Notes: generated from the letters alone by a model not told the origin. Counted from the first letter of the stretch, positions 16,716 to 25,425 are shown. The stretch: DNA of 52,044 nt from an uncultured Dorea sp. (GCA_947063855.1 CAMSTW010000013.1:1-52044), one strand, 5' to 3'. Translations and numbers: made by a program.

Positions 16716-16745
16716 GCTGTAAGGAGACTTTCTTGCAGCTTTTTT
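16716..16745 (+). terminator. Rho-independent terminator in the ABC-F leader
   Basis: A 10-bp stem (GCTGTAAGGA with TTTCTTGCAGC-side pairing, two wobbles) and a four-base loop at 16716-16739 are followed by TTTTTT. It lies 188 bases before the ABC-F ATG and ~295 bases after greA, between the leader ORF and the gene it probably attenuates. Confidence 0.8.
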
Positions 16746-16933
16746 CGTACCTATATGAGATGTTCATTTATCTGAGGAAGATTGAGACGGCAGAATTTCC
16801 TGCCGGTGGGGACACAGTTTGCGGGAATCCGTTGTGGGGCGCGCTCTCTTGAATGGGAGAGACGGATATCGTCCGGCGCATGATAAATAGCAGAGGATAT
16901 GACAGGGTACGGGTTTACAGGAGGTGCGCATAT

Positions 16934-18412
16934 ATGGCAATGATAGATGTTGTAAATTTGAGTTTTTCGTATGAAGGAAGCTTCGAGGAAGTATTCCAGA
17001 ATGTATCATTCAGGATTGATACAGACTGGAAGCTGGGATTTGTGGGGCGCAACGGACGCGGCAAGACTACGTTCCTGAATCTTCTTCTGGGGAAATATCA
17101 TTATCAGGGACAGATATCGTCGAATGTGACATTCGCATATTTCCCCTACGAAGTAAAGGACAGAGACCGGACGACCCTTGAGATTCTGGAAGAGATCAAT
17201 CCGCTGTATGAAGAGTGGCAGCTGTTTCGGGAGCTGAATCTGTTGAAGGTGGATGCGGAAGTTTTGTACCGTCCGTTCTCCACATTAAGCTATGGAGAGC
17301 AGGAGAAGGTTCTGCTTGCGGTGTTGTTTCTGGGAGAAGAGAGATTTCTCCTGATCGACGAACCAACGAATCATCTGGACGTGGAAGCAAGGCGGCAGAT
17401 CGCGCAGTATCTGAATAAGAAGAAGGGGTTCATACTGGTCTCCCACGACCGGAATTTCCTTGATTCCTGTGTGGATCATATCCTCTCGATCAATAAGAGG
17501 AATATCGAGGTGCAGAAGGGGAATTTCAGCTCCTGGTACGCCAACAAGGAAGCACAGGACCGGATGGAGGAGGCGCAGAACCAGAAGCTGGAATCAGAAG
17601 TGAAGCGCTTAAAGCAGGCGGCTAGACAGTCCTCCTGCTGGTCGGACCGGGTGGAGAAGACGAAGAAGGGCCAGCGGGTGGCGGGGCTTCGGCCGGACAG
17701 AGGAGCGATCGGGCACAAGGCCGCGAAGATGATGAAACGCGCCAAGGTGCTGGAGAACCGTCAGCAGCAGGCGATTGAGGAGAAATCCGGGCTCCTTAAG
17801 AATATAGACACCATGGATGAACTGAAGATCTGCCCCCTTGCCTATCATACAGATCAACTGGTGGAATTTAGGGATGTGACAATCTACTATGGTGAGAAGG
17901 CGGCGTGTCCGCAGATAAGCTTCGATGTCCGGCAGGGGGAGAGGGTCTGTCTGTCCGGAAGAAATGGATGCGGCAAATCCAGTATCCTGAAGCTATTGCT
18001 TGGAGAAGGACTTGCATACGAGGGAAAGATCCATGTGGGTTCAGGGCTTAAGCTCTCATACATTTCCCAGGATACCTCGTACCTTAAGGGGAATCTGAAG
18101 GAACTGGCGCAGGAGTATGGCCTGGAGGAGAGTCTGTTCAAGACGCTGCTTCGCAAACTGGACCTTGAGCGGGAGCAGTTTGAGCGGGATGTAAGCCTTT
18201 TTAGCGCGGGTCAGAAGAAGAAGGTACTGCTGGCGAAGAGTCTGTGCGAGCAGGCGCATCTGTATGTGTGGGATGAACCCCTGAATTATATCGATGTATT
18301 ATCAAGAGTCCAGATTGAGAAGCTGCTTTTGAGATATCAGCCGACGATCATATTCGTGGAGCATGATACGGCCTTCCGGGAAAATGTGGCGACGAAGGTG
18401 ATTGAGATGTAG
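16934..18412 (+). CDS. ABC-F ribosomal protection protein, Lsa/CplR type
   Basis: This ~492-residue protein has two fused ABC ATPase domains and no membrane span. Domain 1 shows GRNGRGKTT (Walker A), LSYGEQEK (signature) and LLIDEPTNHLD (Walker B). Domain 2 shows GRNGCGKSS, FSAGQKKKVLL and LYVWDEPLNYID. A basic linker (residues ~200-290, with WSDRVEKTKKGQ and GHKAAKMMKRAK) is the arm that reaches the peptidyl-transferase centre. The family displaces lincosamides, streptogramin A and pleuromutilins from the ribosome. Length and motifs fit the Lsa/CplR group found in Clostridia. CAGGAGG lies nine bases before ATG 16934; the longer frame from 16853 has no ribosome site. Expression is probably controlled by the upstream leader. 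Confidence 0.9.
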   Translation: MAMIDVVNLSFSYEGSFEEVFQNVSFRIDTDWKLGFVGRNGRGKTTFLNLLLGKYHYQGQISSNVTFAYFPYEVKDRDRTTLEILEEINPLYEEWQLFRELNLLKVDAEVLYRPFSTLSYGEQEKVLLAVLFLGEERFLLIDEPTNHLDVEARRQIAQYLNKKKGFILVSHDRNFLDSCVDHILSINKRNIEVQKGNFSSWYANKEAQDRMEEAQNQKLESEVKRLKQAARQSSCWSDRVEKTKKGQRVAGLRPDRGAIGHKAAKMMKRAKVLENRQQQAIEEKSGLLKNIDTMDELKICPLAYHTDQLVEFRDVTIYYGEKAACPQISFDVRQGERVCLSGRNGCGKSSILKLLLGEGLAYEGKIHVGSGLKLSYISQDTSYLKGNLKELAQEYGLEESLFKTLLRKLDLEREQFERDVSLFSAGQKKKVLLAKSLCEQAHLYVWDEPLNYIDVLSRVQIEKLLLRYQPTIIFVEHDTAFRENVATKVIEM

Positions 18413-18458
18413 ACGCCACAGGATGCGGAGGTTAAATATAAGAAAGTGAGGAAGAAGG

Positions 18459-18923
18459 ATGAGAGTAGAGAAGAAATTACAGGAGATGGGTTACAACCTG
18501 CCAAAGGCGGCAGCCCCGGCAGGCGTCTATGTTCTTGCAAGGAGAGTCGGTAATCTGCTGTACCTTGCAGGCCAGACGGCGCATGTGAACGGTGAGGTGA
18601 AGGTAAGCGGAGTCGTGGGGAAGGATCTGACCATCGAAGAGGGCCAGGAGGGGGCAAGACTTGCGGCCCTTAATATTCTGTCGGTTTTGAAGGCGGAACT
18701 GGGAGACCTTGACAGGGTCAGACAGTTTGTACAGATGATTGCTTATGTCCGCTGTGCGGATGAGTTCGGAAGCTATACAAAAGTGGCGGATGGTGCATCT
18801 TGGCTGCTTCGGGAGTTGTACGGCGAAGAGGGCCTTGCGGCAAGGATGACGATCGGGACCAATGAACTCCCGGGCGGGAGCGTGACGGAGATCATGACGG
18901 TTGTGGAAGTAGAGGAAAGATAA
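18459..18923 (+). CDS. RidA/YjgF/YER057c-family protein
   Basis: This 154-residue protein has the chorismate-mutase-like fold of RidA proteins. RidA hydrolyses reactive enamine and imine intermediates such as 2-aminoacrylate. Visible are LLYLAGQTAHVNGEV, the central VKAELGDLDRVRQFVQM and ARMTIGTNELPGGSVTEIM, which contains the conserved Arg and the Glu near the site. It is ~25 residues longer than canonical RidA (~128) and has an N-terminal extension (EKKLQEMGYNLPKAAAPAG), the mark of the YjgF-like subgroup common next to catabolic genes. AGGAAG precedes the ATG. It lies 104 bp before the glycyl radical enzyme gene and may protect against intermediates from it. Confidence 0.9.
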   Translation: MRVEKKLQEMGYNLPKAAAPAGVYVLARRVGNLLYLAGQTAHVNGEVKVSGVVGKDLTIEEGQEGARLAALNILSVLKAELGDLDRVRQFVQMIAYVRCADEFGSYTKVADGASWLLRELYGEEGLAARMTIGTNELPGGSVTEIMTVVEVEER

Positions 18924-19027
18924 CGAAAGCATGACAGCAGAAGACTTGCTTATAGGAAGGTCATCTTAGAGTTTCCTGTGCTGCGACGGACTCATTCGGT
19001 ACAAGTGACAAAAGAAGGGAAGGACAG

Positions 19028-21283
19028 ATGGTGACAGAACGGATAAGAATCTTGAAGATGAACCGGGAAAATTATGTAAAGAAAGAAGAAATCCCCGTCA
19101 GAGACAGGGCTTACCGGCAGGCTGTAAAGGAACACCCCAGGGACTCTGTGAAAGTACAGTTTGCACATGGATTTGCCCGGACGCTTAAGGAGAAGTCTAT
19201 ACTGATCCAGAAGGAAGATGTACTTGCCGGTTTTCTCTACCAGTACACCTATAATGTGAATTTCCCCATGGAAGTAGGTGAAGATTTCGACCCGGCCGGC
19301 CGGGCTTCCTTCCATATGGATACGCGAAGAGAGACGGAAGAATACTTTGAGATCTTTTCCATAAGCCCGGAGTCTAAGACCGGTCGGGAGTTCCTGGAAT
19401 TTCTTGACGGGACAGAAGGCTGGCTCTATAAGCACTGGCATTCCGGTCATGTGCTGGCAGGATATCCCATGCTTCTTGAGAAGGGATTCGAAGGTCTGTA
19501 CAGGGAGGTGGCAGAAGAACTGGCGAACACTTCATCCGGGGAAGAGAAGGATACGCTTTTGGCGTTTCAGATTGTACTTGAGGCTTGTATGGCGTATGCA
19601 GAGCGTTATGAAGAACTGGCCGGCAGGCTGGCCGGGACGGCGGCAGATGAAGAAGAGACTGAAAGGATGCTTGGGATCAGGGATATGCTGGCGTGGATTA
19701 AGCGTAAGCCTCCGGCCACATTCGCCCAGGCGATTCAGCTCGTATGGCTTGCGCATGAGATGATGTACTGTGAAAATGTACCTTCCGCGGTATCTGTCGG
19801 ACGCCTGGATGATTATCTCTATCCGTATTATTGCAGGGATGTGGAGGCCGGAATTCTGGATGACGGGCAGGCAGAAGAATATATACAGGCATTTTTTATA
19901 AAATGCAGCTCTCTTAAGAAGGCATATCAGAACCTGACGGTCGGGGGATGCGATGCACAGGGAAGATGTTCGGTCAATCCACTGACCTGTTTCTGTATTG
20001 ATGCGTCAAAGGAACTGAAGCTTGACCAGCCGTCGCTTACATACCGGTGGACGGATGATATGCCAGAGGAAGCCTGGGAGCGGGTGTTGTCCCTGATCCG
20101 GGAAGGAATGGGATTCCCTGCGCTGGCTTACGACGGATGTTATATGAAAGCGATGGAAGGCTGCGGGACCAGGAAGGAGGAATGCCATAACTATAGTCTT
20201 CTTGGATGTGTAGAACCTGCCATTCAGGGAAAGGAGAATGCGCTCACGGAGATGATGCGGCTGAATCTTCCCAAGATTATGAACCTGATGCTCCACGGCG
20301 GAAGGGATGTAAAGACAGGTAAAGTATTTACCTTAAAAAGCCGTAAAAGCCTCGAGGATATCGACAGCTATGAAACCTTCTGGCGATGGTATCTGGAAGA
20401 AGTCGGTCATTTTACGGACGCAGGTATCCGCTGTATTCGAAGATGTGAGGCATTATATGAGAAGAGATATCCGCTGCCATATCTGTCTGTTCTGACGGAG
20501 GACTGCATACATCGAAGGAAGGACGTCTCGGAGGGCGGCGCAATATATAACAGTGTCGGCGTAAATCTGTGCGGAGCCGCGACTGCGGCGGATTCCCTTA
20601 TGGCTGTGAAACGTCTGGTATTTGAGGAGAAGCGTCTGACGCTTAAGGAATATGCCGGGATCCTTGAGAGAGATTTTAAAGGAGCAGAAGAACTTCGGCA
20701 AAGGGCGGTAAAGTATTGTCCCAAATATGGAAATGATCTGGAGGAGCCGGATGCGGCGGCGGCCGGGATTGTTGCATGTGTGAAGCAGAAGATATCGGAG
20801 TATACAACCCGGCACGGCGGGCGGTATCGGCTGGGACTCTATTCTGTGGAGGATCACGCGATCATGGGAAGCTATACCGGAGCAACTGCAGATGGGAGAA
20901 AAAGCGGAGTATCATTGTCAAATTCCATGGGAGCAGTACAGGGAATGGATCAGAAAGGGCCAACGGCGCTTGTGAAGTCTGTAATACATACAGAGATGAG
21001 TGCCGCGGCCAATGGAATGGTGTTGGATATCAAGTTCACTCCTGCGTTCTTAGAGCAGGAGACCGCAGGAGAGGCCTTGAGGTATCTGCTTCAGACATAT
21101 TTCCATCACGGGGGGATGGAAGCGCAAATCAGTGTTGTATCCAGGGAGACGCTTGTTGCGGCGCAGAAGAACCCGGAAGACTACAAAGACCTGATTGTAC
21201 GTGTGTCGGGATTCAGCGCGTATTTTACAACGCTTCGGAGAGAGACGCAGGATGAGATCATACGGCGTACAGAATGCGGATAG
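19028..21283 (+). CDS. Glycyl radical enzyme of the dehydratase/lyase type, substrate unknown
   Basis: This 751-residue protein is of the pyruvate formate-lyase superfamily. The radical loop is RVSGFSAYF with Gly728 near the C-terminus. The active-site thiyl motif is GCVEP, with Cys394 and Glu396, the Cys-x-Glu arrangement of diol dehydratases and C-N or C-S lyases rather than the Cys-Cys of pyruvate formate-lyase. The SGHVLAGYPMLLEKGFEGL segment matches the region holding the substrate-binding His in glycerol dehydratase. The protein is slightly shorter than the ~790 residues usual for the group. It needs an activating radical-SAM enzyme, and none is encoded in this window, which is unusual because the two are normally adjacent. 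AAGGGAAGG precedes the ATG. The neighbours (RidA, sugar ABC importer, kinase) point to catabolism. Confidence 0.9.
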   Translation: MVTERIRILKMNRENYVKKEEIPVRDRAYRQAVKEHPRDSVKVQFAHGFARTLKEKSILIQKEDVLAGFLYQYTYNVNFPMEVGEDFDPAGRASFHMDTRRETEEYFEIFSISPESKTGREFLEFLDGTEGWLYKHWHSGHVLAGYPMLLEKGFEGLYREVAEELANTSSGEEKDTLLAFQIVLEACMAYAERYEELAGRLAGTAADEEETERMLGIRDMLAWIKRKPPATFAQAIQLVWLAHEMMYCENVPSAVSVGRLDDYLYPYYCRDVEAGILDDGQAEEYIQAFFIKCSSLKKAYQNLTVGGCDAQGRCSVNPLTCFCIDASKELKLDQPSLTYRWTDDMPEEAWERVLSLIREGMGFPALAYDGCYMKAMEGCGTRKEECHNYSLLGCVEPAIQGKENALTEMMRLNLPKIMNLMLHGGRDVKTGKVFTLKSRKSLEDIDSYETFWRWYLEEVGHFTDAGIRCIRRCEALYEKRYPLPYLSVLTEDCIHRRKDVSEGGAIYNSVGVNLCGAATAADSLMAVKRLVFEEKRLTLKEYAGILERDFKGAEELRQRAVKYCPKYGNDLEEPDAAAAGIVACVKQKISEYTTRHGGRYRLGLYSVEDHAIMGSYTGATADGRKSGVSLSNSMGAVQGMDQKGPTALVKSVIHTEMSAAANGMVLDIKFTPAFLEQETAGEALRYLLQTYFHHGGMEAQISVVSRETLVAAQKNPEDYKDLIVRVSGFSAYFTTLRRETQDEIIRRTECG

Positions 21284-21306
21284 GAACAAAAAGAGAATAT
21301 GATAAA

Positions 21307-21333
21307 ATATTTATAGGATATATCTATAAATAT
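21307..21333. promoter_or_regulatory. Perfect palindrome, possible operator
   Basis: ATATTTATAG (21307-21316) and CTATAAATAT (21324-21333) form a perfect 10-bp inverted repeat with a 7-base centre, just upstream of a candidate promoter for the sugar transport operon. It could be a repressor site; the sequence is AT-rich, so chance cannot be excluded. Confidence 0.45.
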
Positions 21334-21348
21334 ATATAAACAATCTAT

Positions 21349-21377
21349 TTTACTTCATGAAAGCCTGGTGCTATTAT
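21349..21377 (+). promoter_or_regulatory. Candidate promoter of the sugar ABC operon
   Basis: TTTACT at 21349-21354, a 17-base spacer and TATTAT at 21372-21377. A strong terminator hairpin lies between this promoter and the first gene, so initiation here would give a leader subject to termination. Confidence 0.45.
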
Positions 21378-21403
21378 GAAGTATAAATGGATTGTCTTAC
21401 ATC

Positions 21404-21449
21404 GGCGTTTTGCGGGGCGTGAGATTCTGCCCTTGCAGCGCCTTTTTTT
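21404..21449 (+). terminator. Rho-independent terminator after the glycyl radical enzyme gene
   Basis: GGCG (21404-21407) and further internal pairs (TGC-GGGGC with GCCC-TTGCA) close on CGCC (21439-21442), followed by TTTTTTT. The 3' arm GCAGCG can also pair with CGCTGC just after the T run. It most simply ends the glycyl radical enzyme transcript, but it could attenuate the transport operon. Confidence 0.7.
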
Positions 21450-21550
21450 GAGGAAACGCTGCCTGCGGGGATGCCATTCCTTCTGGTAAAACAGCAGCCG
21501 GTGAATGGATTCCAATGCAGCAGATTATGGGATATGGATGGGGAAATAAC

Positions 21551-22297
21551 ATGAATGAAGAAAAGAGACCTTTTCTGGAAACAAAAGACATATATAAAAG
21601 CTTCGGCCATGTGGAGGCGCTTAAGGGCGTCTCCATGAATGCGTATGAAGGCGAGGTCCTGGCGATTGTCGGGGATAACGGAGCCGGCAAATCGACACTG
21701 ATCAAGATCTTATCCGGAGTCCTTAAGCCGGATAGCGGCGTGATATGCATAGACGGCAGGGAGTATTGCGGCCTTACGTCAAGGAAAGCCATCGAAGAGG
21801 GCGTCTCCACGGTTTATCAGGATCTGGCTCTTGGGAATACCATGGACGTCACATCGAACCTGTTTCTGGGAAGCGAACTGACAAAGTGCGGATTTCTGAA
21901 GAAAAAGAAGATGAATGAAGAAGCGCGAAGGCTTCTTGATGATCTGGACATCCAGATTCCGGATGTGACCGTTCCGGTCGGAGATCTAAGCGGCGGACAG
22001 AGGCAGGGAGTGGCCGTGGCCAGACTGGTACATAACGGCGGAAGGCTGTTGATATTTGACGAGCCGACGGCCGCCATGGGACTGAATGAATCCAATGCGG
22101 TATTAAGGCTGATTAAGAAGCTTGCAGGCGAAGGACTTACCGTGATCATCATCAGTCATAATCTGCCCCACGTGTTTCACATATCGGACAGAATCTGCGT
22201 GATGCGTCAGGGAAGGGTAATCAGGGAGCTTCGGACAGAGGCGACGGAGATGGATGAGGTGGTGGCGATGATCACGGGAGCGGTTACTACGGATTAG
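21551..22297 (+). CDS. Sugar ABC transporter ATP-binding protein (single domain, FrcA-like)
   Basis: This ~248-residue single ABC ATPase is of the sugar (CUT2/ribose) class. It shows VGDNGAGKSTLIKILSGV (Walker A), DLSGGQRQGVAVARL (signature), LLIFDEPTAAMG (Walker B) and IIISHNLPHVF (H-loop). Most CUT2 importers have a double-length RbsA; single-domain versions, as in fructose or myo-inositol systems (FrcA), work as homodimers. The ATG at 21551 opens with NEEKRPFLETKDIYKSFG; the longer frame from 21515 lacks a ribosome site. It powers the permease encoded 12 bp downstream. The operon order is ATPase, permease, kinase, binding protein. Confidence 0.9.
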   Translation: MNEEKRPFLETKDIYKSFGHVEALKGVSMNAYEGEVLAIVGDNGAGKSTLIKILSGVLKPDSGVICIDGREYCGLTSRKAIEEGVSTVYQDLALGNTMDVTSNLFLGSELTKCGFLKKKKMNEEARRLLDDLDIQIPDVTVPVGDLSGGQRQGVAVARLVHNGGRLLIFDEPTAAMGLNESNAVLRLIKKLAGEGLTVIIISHNLPHVFHISDRICVMRQGRVIRELRTEATEMDEVVAMITGAVTTD

Positions 22298-22309
22298 CGG
22301 AGGATAGAT

Positions 22310-23260
22310 GTGGAGAAGAAGAGATTACCGGATTATTCATATACATTGATTTTACTGGGTGTTCTGATACTGGTGGCAGGGATACTGACGGCAGCGTCCC
22401 CGTATTTTCTGACCTGGAAGAACTGCCGGAATATACTGAATCAGTCGGCCATATATCTTGTGCTTTCTGTTGGTATGACGCTGGTTATTTCCGCAGGTCA
22501 GATCGATCTGTCCGTGGGCGCGGTCATCGGTTTTTCCGGCATGAGTATGGGATTGTTGATTCAGAACGGGATGCCTGCGCCCGCGGCTGTCGTGACAGGG
22601 CTTCTGATTTCTCTTGCCATAGGGATGGTCAACGGGCTGATCGTTGCATATGGGAGGGTCAATTCCTTTATTGTGACGTTGAGTACGATGACGATTCTGC
22701 GGGGGATTATACTCATACTTACGAATTCGAGTTCCGTGTTTGGCTTTGGCAGGGTATTTGCATTTATTGGCAGCGGGAAAGTAGGACCTGTGAATATGCC
22801 GATTATCATATCGCTTGTGATCGCGGCTCTTGGGGCAATGCTGCTGCATAAGACCCGGTTTGGAAATTACTGCCTGTTCATCGGTTCGAATGAGGTTGCA
22901 TTGAACCGTTCCGGCGTGGATGTAAAGAAGTATAAGGTGATAATCTTTTCCCTTTGCGGATTGTGTGCAGGGATTGCAGGCCTGATCGTGACGGCAAGGC
23001 TGAATTCGGCGGAGCCGCTGGCGGGTCAGGGCTATGAGATGGATGCGATTGCGGCTACGATTCTTGGCGGCACGGGCATGCAGGGCGGCAAGGGAAGTGT
23101 GACAGGTACAGTGATTGCCTGTTTTATATTGAATATATTAAAGAACGGACTGACACTTCTGTCGATTTCTTCCCATTACCAGGGGATTCTGACAGGTTTG
23201 ATATTGTTGGTTTCGGTTCTCATATCCGAGAGCCGTCAAAGAAAAAGAAGCGAGGTGTAA
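22310..23260 (+). CDS. Sugar ABC transporter permease (RbsC/FrcC family)
   Basis: This 316-residue membrane protein has eight to ten spans and the family hallmarks IDLSVGAVIGFSGMSMGLL, NSFIVTLSTMTILRG and GLIVTARLNSAEPLAGQGYEMDAIAATILGGTGMQGGKGSV. It forms the translocation channel of a CUT2-type importer for a monosaccharide, nucleoside or similar small polar molecule. Translation starts at GTG 22310, with GGAGG seven bases upstream; the ATG two bases before it is in another frame. Spacing to the ATPase gene is 12 bp and to the kinase gene 6 bp, so all are one operon. Confidence 0.92.
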   Translation: MEKKRLPDYSYTLILLGVLILVAGILTAASPYFLTWKNCRNILNQSAIYLVLSVGMTLVISAGQIDLSVGAVIGFSGMSMGLLIQNGMPAPAAVVTGLLISLAIGMVNGLIVAYGRVNSFIVTLSTMTILRGIILILTNSSSVFGFGRVFAFIGSGKVGPVNMPIIISLVIAALGAMLLHKTRFGNYCLFIGSNEVALNRSGVDVKKYKVIIFSLCGLCAGIAGLIVTARLNSAEPLAGQGYEMDAIAATILGGTGMQGGKGSVTGTVIACFILNILKNGLTLLSISSHYQGILTGLILLVSVLISESRQRKRSEV

Positions 23261-23266
23261 AAGAGT

Positions 23267-24205
23267 ATGAAGCTATTGTCACTGGGCGCGATCGCCATGG
23301 ATATTGTCATTGACAGCCACGACCTTCCCAAGGACGACGGATTTGCGCTGATTCGGCATGAAGAGATGCTTCCGGGCGGAAGCGCTTCGAATGTATCGGT
23401 ATCGGCCGCGCATCTGGGGTTCGAGGTTTTCCAGACAGGAAAGATTGGGGATGACAGTATAGGGGATGAATTTATGCGGACACTGGAGGCAGACGGCGTG
23501 GATGGGCGCTATGTGGTCGTGAAGAAGGATGGTACGACTCTGCATACCTATATCCTGACTGCACCGGGCGGAAGGCACTGCATTTTTGCAAATGCGGGCG
23601 ACAGTGTATGCACGCTTGTTCCGGAGGAACTTCCGGAGAATATTATGGACGGGATGGATATTTTCTATAATGATATGTTCTCGCCAAAGGCTGCCCTCTG
23701 GCTTGCAGGAAGAGCAAGGGAACAGGGGAAGCCTGTGGTCTACAATATGCAGTGTGTTCCTTCTTTCATGGAGATGCGCGGGACATCCCGCGGTGAGATT
23801 GACAGGATGATGGGACTGTGCAGTATATTTGTCAGCGGAAGAGACGGGTACTACGAGCTGACAGGAGAGAGGGATTACCGCAGGGCCATGAAGCTTGTCT
23901 GGGAGAAGTACCAGATACCGGATGGGGTCATCTGTACCGCGGGAGATGAAGGCGCGGTATGGTATGACGGCGCCGAGTATACGGCGCCGGCTTATAAGAT
24001 AGATCCGGTAGATACCACCGGGGCGGGGGACTGTTTCATCGGCGGTCTTCTGTACGCCTGCTTTGCAGAGCGGATGGACAAGGGGGAGGTCCTTGCGTTT
24101 GCCAATGCATCCGCGGCGGTAAAATGTATGCAGGCGGGGCCAAGAAGCCGGGCGGATGTAAAGACGATCCTGGAGTTTAGAGATTCTCAATGTAAGGGTC
24201 TTTAA
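23267..24205 (+). CDS. PfkB-family carbohydrate kinase
   Basis: This 312-residue ribokinase-like kinase would phosphorylate the sugar brought in by the neighbouring transporter. It shows the N-terminal LSLGAIAMDIVID, the substrate-binding MLPGGSASNVSVSAAHLG, GDDSIGDEFMRTL, and the C-terminal PfkB signature DTTGAGDCFIGGLLYA with the catalytic Asp. Family members act on ribose, fructose, adenosine, pseudouridine, 2-keto-3-deoxygluconate and others; the motifs do not settle which. Being encoded inside the ABC operon, between permease and binding protein, strongly links the kinase substrate to the imported compound. GAGGT lies ten bases upstream, inside the permease gene end. Confidence 0.92.
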   Translation: MKLLSLGAIAMDIVIDSHDLPKDDGFALIRHEEMLPGGSASNVSVSAAHLGFEVFQTGKIGDDSIGDEFMRTLEADGVDGRYVVVKKDGTTLHTYILTAPGGRHCIFANAGDSVCTLVPEELPENIMDGMDIFYNDMFSPKAALWLAGRAREQGKPVVYNMQCVPSFMEMRGTSRGEIDRMMGLCSIFVSGRDGYYELTGERDYRRAMKLVWEKYQIPDGVICTAGDEGAVWYDGAEYTAPAYKIDPVDTTGAGDCFIGGLLYACFAERMDKGEVLAFANASAAVKCMQAGPRSRADVKTILEFRDSQCKGL

Positions 24206-24239
24206 AATATAATCACATACCATAAGGAGGAGATTTATT

Positions 24240-25355
24240 ATGAAGAAAAAGATTGTCAGCGTATTACTGTGCATGGCGATGGCTGCGGTAATGGCGGCAG
24301 GATGCAGCTCATCTTCGAACGAGGAGAGCAAGGAAGATACGGCGAAGGAAGACACAGCCGGCAGTGAGGAAGCTACAGATGAGGCGGATGAGGCAGAAGA
24401 TGCGGGAACCGCAGATACTGTATTTACGAAGGCGCTGGCACAGGTGGATGAAGATCTGGCGCCTCTGCCCAAGAAGGATACAGGCAAGAAGCTGGCGGCA
24501 ATCGAGAGTACGCTGTCTAATTCTTTCTGGGTAACGATGCAGGAGGGGTATGAGGATGCGGCGAAGGAATACGGTGTGTCCATCGATGTACAGGCTACGG
24601 ATTCCGATACGGATACGGTAGGGCAGCTGGATATCCTGAATAACATGCTGGTCAAGGATTACGAGGCGATTGCGGTATCTCCGCTGACTGAGGACTGCCT
24701 GATCTCAGGAATTGTTACGGCCAATCAGAATGAAGTCAAGATCATTACAACCGGCAACCAGGTGAATGAAGAGGCGTTAAAAGAGGCCAATGGAAAGATT
24801 GACGCGAAGATTACAGTGGATTTCTATAATCAGGGCGTTATGGGAGCGCAGTATATTATTGATAAAGCGGGCAAGGGAAAAGTAGCTGTTATTGCCGGCA
24901 ATGAGGGCGGAACCCAGGCCGATGCACGCCGGGACGGCGCGAAGGATACTTTTGAAGATGGTGGAATGGATGTTGTAGCGGTAGAGCAGTGCGATTTCGA
25001 CGCACAGAAGGCATATGACGCTGCAACGGCGATTCTCGAAGCCAATCCGGATGTGGTTGGGATTGCCTGCGGCAATGATGATATGGCTCTTGGCGTGGTT
25101 CGGGCATTAGAGGATAAAGAAGTGAAGGATAAGGTGATCGTTGTAGGCGTTGACTTTACAGAAGAAGCTAAAGCAGCGATCGAGGAAGGCACCTACGATG
25201 CAACGGTTGCGATGTCGCCGTACCTGATGGGAAGAGAAGGCGTCATCATTATGCTGAAGGCATTAGAGGGGCAGGATGTGTCCGAGGTCGGCGACAGCAC
25301 GCCGATGGCTCTCGTTGATGCATCGAACGTAGAGCAGATGTCAGACTGGCACTAG
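24240..25355 (+). CDS. Sugar-binding lipoprotein of the ABC importer (Peripla_BP type I)
   Basis: This 371-residue solute-binding protein has a signal peptide ending in a lipobox (AAVMAAGC, lipidated Cys22), then a Ser/Glu/Asp-rich linker and a ribose-binding-protein-like domain from about residue 80. It shows KKLAAIESTLSNSFWVTMQEGYEDAAKEYGV split over the first strand and helix, LDILNNMLVKDYEAIAVSP, VAVIAGNEGGTQADARRDG and VGIACGNDDMALGVVRAL. It delivers a sugar or nucleoside-like ligand to the permease from the cell surface. AAGGAGGAG lies upstream of the ATG. Binding protein last in the operon is an unusual order. The Asn-Asp pair in CGNDDMALG is the conserved ligand-contact loop of this family. 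Confidence 0.93.
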   Translation: MKKKIVSVLLCMAMAAVMAAGCSSSSNEESKEDTAKEDTAGSEEATDEADEAEDAGTADTVFTKALAQVDEDLAPLPKKDTGKKLAAIESTLSNSFWVTMQEGYEDAAKEYGVSIDVQATDSDTDTVGQLDILNNMLVKDYEAIAVSPLTEDCLISGIVTANQNEVKIITTGNQVNEEALKEANGKIDAKITVDFYNQGVMGAQYIIDKAGKGKVAVIAGNEGGTQADARRDGAKDTFEDGGMDVVAVEQCDFDAQKAYDAATAILEANPDVVGIACGNDDMALGVVRALEDKEVKDKVIVVGVDFTEEAKAAIEEGTYDATVAMSPYLMGREGVIIMLKALEGQDVSEVGDSTPMALVDASNVEQMSDWH

Positions 25356-25375
25356 TACAGCTTTCGCCTAGCGCC

Positions 25376-25425
25376 GGCACGAACCAGACAGCTTATTCGT
25401 TCAATTTCTGGCCGGATGGAGTACT
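25376..25425. repeat. Half copy of the palindromic element found at 44230-44391
   Basis: These 50 bases match 44342-44391 at 41 of 50 positions without gaps; the first 17 bases, GGCACGAACCAGACAGC, are identical. The other arm of the element is absent here. It lies 20 bp after the binding-protein stop. The element has no coding content. Confidence 0.75.

Noticed and set aside
16853..16933. N-terminal extension of the ABC-F protein
   Set aside because: It has no ribosome site, its composition is unlike the family, and an ideal CAGGAGG site stands before ATG 16934.
23279..24655. 458-codon open frame on the minus strand opposite the PfkB kinase and binding-protein genes
   Set aside because: It is antisense to two well-supported genes and has no ribosome site or motif.
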